The notes beneath the pieces were generated by a model, which saw nothing but the letters and a program-made list of their open reading frames with translations, made no database searches and had not been told where the DNA came from. A stretch of DNA of 14,517 nt. Source: Acidimicrobiales bacterium. Lineage in GTDB: Bacteria; Actinomycetota; Acidimicrobiia; Acidimicrobiales; Palsa-688. The stretch's first letter is position 1. Every line of letters begins with the position of its first letter. The DNA is taken from NCBI GenBank assembly GCA_019241495.1, contig JAFAWZ010000156.1, forward strand, positions 1 to 14,517, in the 5' to 3' direction. Made by a program: the position numbers and the translations under genes. Below, piece after piece: positions 5,810-12,836 of the stretch.

Positions 5810-5821
5810 CGGGCGATCCTA
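5810..5821 (-). promoter_or_regulatory. Leaderless -10 box (TAGGAT) for the channel gene
   Basis: On the minus strand TAGGAT (5821-5816) ends 6 nt before the ATG at 5809. It fits TANNNT, and no Shine-Dalgarno sequence precedes the ATG. It lies in the 80-bp region shared with the divergent zinc-ribbon gene. Confidence 0.5.
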
Positions 5822-5876
5822 GCCACCGTCGATTGATGCGGGCCCGGGCTGATCCGCCTCCCGCCCGGCCAACCGG

Positions 5877-5889
5877 TACCCTGGAGTGG
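5877..5889 (+). promoter_or_regulatory. Leaderless -10 box (TACCCT) for the zinc-ribbon gene
   Basis: TACCCT (5877-5882) ends 7 nt before the ATG at 5890. This agrees with the start chosen from the protein, because the zinc-ribbon Cys motif begins at residue 3. No Shine-Dalgarno is present. Confidence 0.5.
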
Positions 5890-6618
5890 ATGTTCTGCCC
5901 GAGGTGTGGCACGGTGGCGCCGAGCGAGGCCGCGCCCTGCGCCCGCTGCGGAGCCAGCCTGGGCCGGCCCGCTGGCCAGGCATCGGTGCCCGAGCCGCCC
6001 GCGGTCCGAGCCCCGACCAACCGGGGCGAGCAGGCCCAGCGTGCCGCCGGTGTGGTGGCGGAGTCACTCCCGAAGGCGCCGCCCCGGCCCCGGCCCGCTC
6101 CGCCCACCATCGCGCCTGCCCTCCCGAGACCGGAAACCCAGCCGGGGGGCGGCCCGCCCCCCGCTCCGTCGTGGCCTCCCCCGCCGGCCCAGTGGGAGCC
6201 GCATGGCGCCCGGGCTTGGCCGCCTCCCCCGGACCCGGCAGGATGGGCCCCCCCTCCACCTCCCGACGCCATCCGCCAGGCCGAGCCACCCGGCGGCACT
6301 CTGCCCCGGCCCCGCACCGGCTGGTCCCGGCCCTCCTGGGCCTGGTGGGATCGCCTGGTCGGCGCCCCGGCCGTCGGTACCTATGTGGGGACCACCCCAC
6401 CGACCTATTTCTGGCAGGCGCTCGTATGCGTCGTGCTGTTCCCGCCGACCGGGCTGGCTGCGGTGGTCTACTCCCTGCTGGTGAGCCGCAGAGCAGAGAC
6501 CGGTGATGGCGCCGGCTCGGCTCGGGCCAGCCATCTGGCCCGGGTGTGGTGCATCGTCACGGTAATAGTGTTCGCCGTGGGGCTGGTCGTATCGCTGGCC
6601 GCCGGCCTCAAAGCCTGA
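5890..6618 (+). CDS. Zinc-ribbon, proline-rich, CD225/dispanin-type membrane protein
   Basis: A 242-residue protein with three parts. The N-terminus carries a rubredoxin-like zinc ribbon, CPRC (3-6) and CARC (17-20). Residues about 60-170 are strongly Pro-rich with Trp, including APPPPPD, and are probably disordered. The C-terminus (about 170-240) has two hydrophobic segments (about 175-198 and 218-240) joined by a polar loop with SRRAETGD and ASHLARVW. This is the CD225/dispanin pattern of a first helix with a PPTGLAAVVYS turn, an 'alternating polar' loop and a second helix. Bacterial dispanin-like proteins are mostly uncharacterised membrane proteins; I cannot give a biochemical role. Start: an open frame extends upstream to 5833, but ATG 5890 puts the zinc ribbon at the N-terminus and has a TANNNT box 7 nt upstream. 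The gene is divergent from a potassium channel gene. Confidence 0.85.
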   Translation: MFCPRCGTVAPSEAAPCARCGASLGRPAGQASVPEPPAVRAPTNRGEQAQRAAGVVAESLPKAPPRPRPAPPTIAPALPRPETQPGGGPPPAPSWPPPPAQWEPHGARAWPPPPDPAGWAPPPPPDAIRQAEPPGGTLPRPRTGWSRPSWAWWDRLVGAPAVGTYVGTTPPTYFWQALVCVVLFPPTGLAAVVYSLLVSRRAETGDGAGSARASHLARVWCIVTVIVFAVGLVVSLAAGLKA

Positions 6619-6630
6619 CCTTAATAAGTC

Positions 6631-6644
6631 TGCCCGTTCGGGCA
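6631..6644 (+). terminator. Short hairpin after the zinc-ribbon gene (weak)
   Basis: TGCCC-GTTC-GGGCA (6631-6644) is a 5-bp perfect stem with a tetraloop, 12 nt after the stop at 6618. It is short and lacks a T-run, so terminator function is only possible. Confidence 0.3.
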
Positions 6645-6717
6645 CACATTTCAACCGGCCGATCTTTGCTGTTCCGAGCCATTCCTTCGACACATACTCG
6701 TCTCACCACGACTGTAC

Positions 6718-6726
6718 GAGGAGGGG
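6718..6726 (+). promoter_or_regulatory. Strong ribosome binding site upstream of ATG 6733
   Basis: GAGGAGGGG (6718-6726) ends 6 nt before the ATG at 6733. It fixes the start of the next gene in a frame that does not carry its C-terminal part, and so is key evidence for a frameshift in that gene. Confidence 0.7.
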
Positions 6727-6732
6727 CCAAAC

Positions 6733-7058
6733 ATGGCTTTTGCAGACGCATTTGCGGCGGACATGTCATCGTCGGGTGTGTCGATAGACGCCGGATCGGT
6801 GCCGCACCGGGCACTCTCGAATCGGGCGTCAATTCCGCGCTCGACTGGTACAACGCCCTCGATCCCACGACCAAGTCGGCTATCGACGCCGCGACCAACG
6901 ATCCCGGTCAGAGCGCAGTTGCGCGGTCGCAAGCGGGCGTGGCATCGGGGATCGACCAACTGCTGAACGCCTTCGACCAGGTGCAGGGAACCATCGGGGA
7001 CCTCCTCCAGAAGGCCGCTCACGCCCTCGAAGCGGCGAAGCAGGCCGAGCAGGTCTGA
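6733..7058 (+). pseudogene. Frameshifted small helical protein of unknown function
   Basis: A strong Shine-Dalgarno leads into an ATG at 6733 that reads MAFADAFAADMSSSGVSIDA then GSVPHRAL in frame 1. Frame 1 then becomes Arg/Pro/Ser-rich and stops at 6966. The protein-like continuation is in frame 3 from about 6822: LESGVNSALDWYNALDPTTK, SAIDAATNDPGQSAVARSQA and GIDQLLNAFDQVQGTIGDLL, then QKAAHALEAAKQAEQV and a stop at 7056-7058. Removing 2 nt from the CTCTC at about 6820-6824 would join the two as ...HRALESGVNS.... The result would be a protein of about 107 residues, mostly amphipathic helix, without a signal peptide or TM segment. Third-position GC is high in frame 3 after the junction. I recognise no family. 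I see no slippery heptamer for programmed frameshifting. The first of two tandem CAGGTCTGA copies (7050-7058, 7061-7069) contains the stop. Confidence 0.55.
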
Positions 7059-7090
7059 TTCAGGTCTGAGAGGCGCGCAGTTCTGTCCAG

Positions 7091-7104
7091 TTTTTGATCA
7101 AAAA
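7091..7104. repeat. AT-rich perfect palindrome TTTTTGATCAAAAA
   Basis: A 14-bp perfect palindrome with five T, GATC and five A, conspicuous in GC-rich DNA. It lies in the 260-bp gap between the frameshifted helical gene and guaB3. Its last bases run into AAGGAG (7103-7108), 6 nt before an ATG at 7115. It could be an operator, a curved-DNA element or chance. Confidence 0.6.
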
Positions 7105-7114
7105 GGAGCGGTAG

Positions 7115-7224
7115 ATGGCGGTAGACGAACTCGCTAGTTGCTTCGCCAACAAGGTGAGCTTCTCGGCGGCGCCTCCTGGGAGATCCTGATCTCGTCGATG
7201 GTGGACTGCTCCGATCAGCTGTAG
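7115..7224 (+). other. Doubtful mini-ORF with its own Shine-Dalgarno
   Basis: AAGGAG at 7103-7108 precedes an ATG at 7115 that encodes only 24 residues (MAVDELASCFANKVSFSAAP...) before a TGA at 7187. In another frame the sequence continues ASWEILISSMVDCSDQL and stops at 7222-7224. A one-base change near 7170-7176 would join the two into about 36 residues. It may be a decayed small gene, a leader peptide for guaB3 or nothing. The rest of the 7059-7318 gap holds no other feature I can support apart from the palindrome and the guaB3 upstream signals. Confidence 0.25.
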
Positions 7225-7264
7225 GCCATTCGGCCGTCGGCGCGCTGTTGGCGCCACCCGCCAC

Positions 7265-7309
7265 TAGGCTGTCGCGAACCCCACGAGGACGCGAGCGAGC
7301 CAAGGAGAG
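7265..7309 (+). promoter_or_regulatory. guaB3 upstream signals: possible -10 TAGGCT and ribosome binding site
   Basis: TAGGCT at 7265-7270 fits TANNNT and would start a leader of about 40 nt. No -35 at 16-18 nt spacing is evident. AAGGAGAG at 7302-7309 is a clear Shine-Dalgarno, 9 nt before the GTG at 7319, and it decides that start. Confidence 0.45.
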
Positions 7310-7318
7310 CGAGGGAAA

Positions 7319-8482
7319 GTGGCCGAAGTCGAGATCGGGCGAGGCAAGTCGGGACGGCGGGCGTACGGGTTCGACGACATCGCGATAGTTCCGAGCCGGC
7401 GGACCCGTGACCCAGAGGACGTCGACATCTCCTGGGAGATCGACGCCTACCGCTTCGAGCTGCCGCTCATGGCATCGGCCATGGACGGCGTGGTCAGCCC
7501 GGCCACCGCGATCGAGATCGGGCAGCTGGGCGGCGTCGGCGTTTTGAACCTCGAAGGAGTGTGGACCCGCTACGAGGATCCCGACCCGCTCCTGGAGGAG
7601 ATCTCCCACCTCGAGGTCGACAAGGCCACCGCCCGCATGCAGCAGATCTACATGGAGCCGATCAAGCCCGAGCTGGTGACCCAGCGCATCCGCGAGATCA
7701 AAGACGCCGGGGTCGTCTCCTGCGCCTCCCTGACCCCGCAGCGGACCGAGCAGTACGCCCAGGCCTTGGTGGACGCCGAGCTCGACCTGTTCGTGATCCA
7801 GGGGACTGTCGTGTCGGCCGAGCACGTGTCGAAGACGGTGGAGCCGCTCAACCTCAAGCGGTTCATCCGCGAGTTCGACATACCCGTAATCGTCGGCGGC
7901 TGCGCTTCCTACCAGGCCGCCTTGCACCTCATGCGCACCGGAGCGGTGGGCGTGCTGGTCGGCGTGGGCCCCGGCCACGCCTGCACCACCCGGGGTGTCC
8001 TCGGCATCGGAGTGCCGCAGGCGACCGCCATCGCCGATGCCCGCGCCGCCCGGGCCCAACACCTCGACGAGACAGGCGTGTACGTGCACGTCATCGCGGA
8101 CGGAGGAATGGGCACCGGAGGTGACATTGCCAAGGCCATCGTCTGCGGTGCGGACGCGGTGATGATCGGCTCCCCGCTGGCCGCATCCATCGAAGCTCCA
8201 GGCCGCGGTTACCACTGGGGGATGGCCACGTTCCATCCCACCCTGCCACGCGGCGCCCGGGTGAAGACCACGACCCGCGGCAGCCTCCGGGAGATCCTCG
8301 TCGGGCCGGCCCATGAGAACGACGGGCGCCTCAACCTGTTCGGGGCCCTGCGTACCTCCATGGCGACCTGCGGCTACGAGTCGGTCAAGGAGTTCCAGAA
8401 GGCCGAGGTGATGATCGCCCCTGCGTTGCAGACGGAGGGCAAGGACCTCCAGCGGGCCCAGGGCATCGGGATGGGGCACTGA
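7319..8482 (+). CDS. guaB3: GuaB3-family IMP dehydrogenase-like protein (no CBS domains)
   Basis: A 387-residue TIM-barrel protein of the IMPDH/GMP reductase superfamily. The purine-nucleotide loop with the catalytic Cys is GVGPGHACTTRGVLGIGVPQ (215-234, Cys222), and DGGMGTGGDIAKA (261-273) is the phosphate-binding segment. SAMDGVVSPA (53-62) and GGVGVLNLEG (71-80) are the early barrel strands. It is about 100 residues shorter than classical GuaB because there are no CBS repeats between the strands. This, together with AYGFDDIAIVPSRRTRDPEDVD at the N-terminus (residues 15-36), places it in the GuaB3 group found alongside guaB in actinobacteria. Members are usually annotated as IMP dehydrogenase-family; the sequence alone does not tell IMPDH from GMP reductase activity. 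The GTG start has AAGGAGAG 9 nt upstream. A 14-bp hairpin begins at its last stop base. Neighbours do not belong to purine metabolism. Confidence 0.93.
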   Translation: MAEVEIGRGKSGRRAYGFDDIAIVPSRRTRDPEDVDISWEIDAYRFELPLMASAMDGVVSPATAIEIGQLGGVGVLNLEGVWTRYEDPDPLLEEISHLEVDKATARMQQIYMEPIKPELVTQRIREIKDAGVVSCASLTPQRTEQYAQALVDAELDLFVIQGTVVSAEHVSKTVEPLNLKRFIREFDIPVIVGGCASYQAALHLMRTGAVGVLVGVGPGHACTTRGVLGIGVPQATAIADARAARAQHLDETGVYVHVIADGGMGTGGDIAKAIVCGADAVMIGSPLAASIEAPGRGYHWGMATFHPTLPRGARVKTTTRGSLREILVGPAHENDGRLNLFGALRTSMATCGYESVKEFQKAEVMIAPALQTEGKDLQRAQGIGMGH

Positions 8483-8533
8483 GAAGCTGTCGCAAGACTC
8501 CTTCTCCCTCCCGCGGGTATTGCGACAGCTTCT
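8482..8533. terminator. 14-bp stem hairpin at the guaB3 3' end
   Basis: AGAAGCTGTCGCAA (8482-8495) and TTGCGACAGCTTCT (8520-8533) are perfect inverted repeats with a 24-nt loop. The stem starts at the last base of the guaB3 TGA. It lies between convergent genes and can act in both directions. No T-run follows on either strand. Confidence 0.75.
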
Positions 8534-8563
8534 GAGGCCCTGAAGCGCCAGCGCTCGGGCCTC
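8534..8563 (-). terminator. Second hairpin at the SDR 3' end
   Basis: GAGGCCC (8534-8540) and GGGCCTC (8557-8563) form a 7-bp outer stem, with an inner AGCGC/GCGCT pair (8544-8548, 8551-8555). The outer arm includes the last base of the SDR stop codon. It is directly adjacent to the guaB3 hairpin, so each convergent gene has its own structure. Confidence 0.55.
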
Positions 8564-9480
8564 TAGTCGCGCCGGCCGCTCATCTTGGCGTTGGGCGCCG
8601 CCTTGGCCACCAGATTCGGGACTACGTCGGTCAGCTCGGCCGGGTCCCACCGGCCGTCCTTGTCCGCCACCGGTCCTTCCACCCAGCCTTCGGCCACGCT
8701 GAGATGGCCGCCCATCACGTTGAACACCCGCCCCGTGACACCTTTCGATTCGGGGCTGCCGAGCCACACGACGATGGGGGCGATGTTGTCGGGGGTGTAC
8801 GGACTCCACTGACCTTCTGGCACGTCGGCTGCCCTTTGTCCCATGTTCAGGTTCTCGGTCATGCGGGTGAGCGCCCCCGGGGCGATGGCGTTCACGGTTA
8901 CGCCGTAGCGTGCCACCTCCTGGGCCGAGATGACGGTGAACGCCGCGATCCCCGCCTTGGCCGCCCCGTAGTTCGTCTGACCGACGTTCCCGTAGATCCC
9001 CGAGGGGGAGGTCGTGTTGATGATGCGGGCGTCGTTGGTCTCGCCCGCTTTGGAGCGTTCCCGCCAGTAGTCCATGGCGGCGCGGGTGGGAGCGAAGGTG
9101 CCCCGCAGGTGGACCCGGATCACCGCGTCCCATTCGTCGAGGCTCATGTTGACGAGCATTCGGTCGCGGAGGATGCCGGCGTTGTTGACGAGCACGTCCA
9201 GCCCGCCGAAGGTGTCGATGGCCGTCTGCACCATCCGCGCCGCCCCTTCGCTGTCGGAGACGTCGTCGCCGTTGGCGACCGCCTCGCCGCCCATGGCCCG
9301 GATCTCCTCGACCACCTGACCGGCCGGTCCGCTCGAGCGGCCGGAGCCGTCCATGTCGACGCCCAGGTCGTTGACCACCACCTTGGCGCCCTGCCGGGCG
9401 AACTCGAGCGCATGCTCGCGGCCGATCCCGCGGCCCGCCCCGGAGACTACGACGACCCTGCCTTCACAGATCCCAGTCAT
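8563..9480 (-). CDS. SDR-family dehydrogenase, like the (3R)-hydroxyacyl-CoA dehydrogenase part of MFE-2
   Basis: A 305-residue classical short-chain dehydrogenase. The cofactor motif is SGAGRGIG (13-20; GxxxGxG), followed by NDLG (37-40) and DMDGSGRSS (42-50). This insert is typical of the hydroxyacyl-CoA dehydrogenase domain of peroxisomal multifunctional enzyme 2 (HSD17B4-like), so beta-oxidation or a related acyl-CoA step is likely. NNAG is at 99-102, and the catalytic residues are Ser158, Tyr171 and Lys175 (YGAAK). A C-terminal extension of about 45 residues beyond the core follows VMGGHLSV. The start ATG 9480 gives MTGICEGRVVVV. The frame is open to a GTG at 9516 and an ATG at 9498, but those add residues not seen in the family, and no Shine-Dalgarno supports any choice. 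It is divergent from pcrA (74 bp between starts) and convergent with guaB3. The exact substrate is unknown. Confidence 0.9.
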   Translation of the reverse strand: MTGICEGRVVVVSGAGRGIGREHALEFARQGAKVVVNDLGVDMDGSGRSSGPAGQVVEEIRAMGGEAVANGDDVSDSEGAARMVQTAIDTFGGLDVLVNNAGILRDRMLVNMSLDEWDAVIRVHLRGTFAPTRAAMDYWRERSKAGETNDARIINTTSPSGIYGNVGQTNYGAAKAGIAAFTVISAQEVARYGVTVNAIAPGALTRMTENLNMGQRAADVPEGQWSPYTPDNIAPIVVWLGSPESKGVTGRVFNVMGGHLSVAEGWVEGPVADKDGRWDPAELTDVVPNLVAKAAPNAKMSGRRD

Positions 9481-9538
9481 GCCGACACTGTGCCCCATGG
9501 TGGGCTCGCTTGTCACACCCGCTGTTCCACGGGGCCGA

Positions 9539-9554
9539 TAGCGTGGTTCGGGCG
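9539..9554 (+). promoter_or_regulatory. Possible -10 box (TAGCGT) for pcrA
   Basis: TAGCGT (9539-9544) fits TANNNT and is 10 nt upstream of ATG 9555. This would give a leader of about three bases, close to leaderless. There is no Shine-Dalgarno. No -35 at good spacing was found: TTGTCA at 9510 is 23 nt away, which is too far. Confidence 0.35.
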
Positions 9555-11782
<2,228 letters not shown>

Positions 11783-11789
<7 letters not shown>

Positions 11790-11818
11790 CGGGGTGCGGG
11801 CTTAGCTGCGGCTAGGCC
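11783..11818. terminator. Bidirectional hairpin whose arms contain both stop codons
   Basis: GGCCTAGC (11783-11790) and GCTAGGCC (11811-11818) are a perfect 8-bp inverted repeat around a 20-nt loop. The TAG of pcrA (11787-11789) and the TAG of the LLM gene on the other strand (11814-11812) lie in the two arms. It probably serves as a shared terminator; there is no T-run. Confidence 0.5.
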
Positions 11819-12720
11819 TCGGTCAGGCCGGTCAGGACAGCCGCCGTCTCGGCCCGCTCGTCGGGTGTTCCGAACATCTCCGCCATCAGCTCCGTTACGC
11901 CGAGATCGGCCAGGGCCAGGACCTGGCTGGCGACGGTGTCGCGATCTCCGATAACGGCCAGGTCGGCCGGGTCGACCAGGCCTTCGAGGGCCAGCTGTCG
12001 CCGGTAGGAGGGTCTCTGGGCGGAGGCTTCGATGCGGGGCCGGATGGCCTCCCGGGCCCGAGCCGGGTCGGCCGTCACGCAGACCGGGAGGCCGGCGATG
12101 ACCCTCGGTTCGGCGCGCCCCGCCCGGGCGGCCGCCTCCCGGATAGCGGGCACGATGCGCCTCGCCAGGGTGGTGGGACCGGTCATCCAGGTCACCGTCC
12201 CGTCGGTCAGCCGGCCGGCCAGCTCCAGCATGCGAGGCCCGAGGGCGGCGACGACCAGGCTCGGAGCCGGTCCCGCCAGGCTCAGCTCCACCCGGGCCGT
12301 GAAGTAGGAGCCGGTCTGGTCGGCGCGCCGCTCCGGGCCGAGCAGACCGGCCAGGGCCTCCAACTCCTCGCGGCACAGGTCCACCACCTCGCGATAGGGA
12401 ATGGCGTACCAGCCCTCCGAACCCGCCGGGTGGGACACGCCGATACCGAGCGTCACCCGGCCGGGCCCGGCCGCTTGGGCGACGGTCAAGGCGTGCATGG
12501 CGAGCGGGATGGGATGGCGGCCCTGGATCGGGACCACGGCCGTGCCCACACGGATGCCCGGCACCACCTGGGCGGCCAGGGCCAGGGCGGTGAGGGCGTC
12601 GACGGTGAGGGTCTGGGGCAGCCAGACGGCCCGGAACCCGGCGTCGGCTGCCGCCCGCACCGAGTTGATCACGTCGTCGACCGACTTGTTGTCCGAGCCG
12701 GCCCATGCCGAGATGACCAT
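11812..12720 (-). CDS. LLM-class (luciferase-like) oxidoreductase, probably F420-dependent
   Basis: A 302-residue luciferase-like TIM-barrel protein. Recognisable parts are the N-terminal SVRAAADAGFRAVWLPQTL (20-38), the strand GIRVGTAVVPIQGRHPIPLA (55-74) with the HP motif, GPGRVTLGIGVSH (84-96), and the later segments PSLVVAALGPRMLELAGRLT and DGTVTWMTGP. The TVTWMTGP element and the overall length match the F420-binding LLM subgroup common in actinobacteria (TIGR03564-like style), rather than FMN alkanal monooxygenases. The cofactor is inferred, not proven, and the substrate is unknown. The start ATG 12720 has only a GGTGGA directly beside it. A TACATT box on the minus strand (12756-12751) could be a -10, giving a leader of about 26 nt. 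The gene lies downstream of a hairpin ending the LCP gene and is convergent with pcrA. Confidence 0.87.
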   Translation of the reverse strand: MVISAWAGSDNKSVDDVINSVRAAADAGFRAVWLPQTLTVDALTALALAAQVVPGIRVGTAVVPIQGRHPIPLAMHALTVAQAAGPGRVTLGIGVSHPAGSEGWYAIPYREVVDLCREELEALAGLLGPERRADQTGSYFTARVELSLAGPAPSLVVAALGPRMLELAGRLTDGTVTWMTGPTTLARRIVPAIREAAARAGRAEPRVIAGLPVCVTADPARAREAIRPRIEASAQRPSYRRQLALEGLVDPADLAVIGDRDTVASQVLALADLGVTELMAEMFGTPDERAETAAVLTGLTEA

Positions 12721-12781
12721 TCCACCCGCGATGTCACCAGTAATGCACTGAATGTACCCGGGTGGAGGGGCGCCAGTTCTT

Positions 12782-12820
12782 GAGGGCGCTGGTCTTCAGA
12801 ATTTGTCAACCAGCGCCCTC
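12782..12820 (-). terminator. 12-bp stem hairpin after the LCP gene
   Basis: GAGGGCGCTGGT (12782-12793) and ACCAGCGCCCTC (12809-12820) are perfectly complementary around a 15-nt AT-richer loop. The structure lies 16 nt past the LCP stop on the minus strand and upstream of the LLM gene. No T-run follows. It separates the two same-strand genes into different transcripts. Confidence 0.75.
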
Positions 12821-12836
12821 GGATGAAGCTCCTACC

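Noticed and set aside
5833..5889. N-terminal extension of the zinc-ribbon protein from 5833
   Set aside because: The extension is Arg/Pro-rich, overlaps the divergent promoter region, and would bury the CPRC ribbon; ATG 5890 has a -10 box 7 nt away.
7060..7257. 65-codon minus-strand ORF in the gap before guaB3
   Set aside because: Its C-terminal half looks mildly protein-like, but there is no start signal, it overlaps the guaB3 upstream region and the palindrome, and no family is recognised.
7019..9133. 704-codon minus-strand open frame across guaB3 and the SDR region
   Set aside because: It runs antisense to guaB3 and out of frame with the SDR, and shows no domain; its His/Gly/Arg/Asp-rich composition is that of a shadow frame.
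9510..9554. Longer N-terminus for pcrA from TTG 9510 or GTG 9543
   Set aside because: The added residues are not family-like, no Shine-Dalgarno exists, and TAGCGT is better placed for ATG 9555.
12804..12809. TTGACA on the minus strand in the loop of the LCP hairpin, as a -35 for the LLM gene
   Set aside because: No -10 lies 16-18 nt downstream (CCCTCA at that place), and the site lies within a terminator-like stem-loop.
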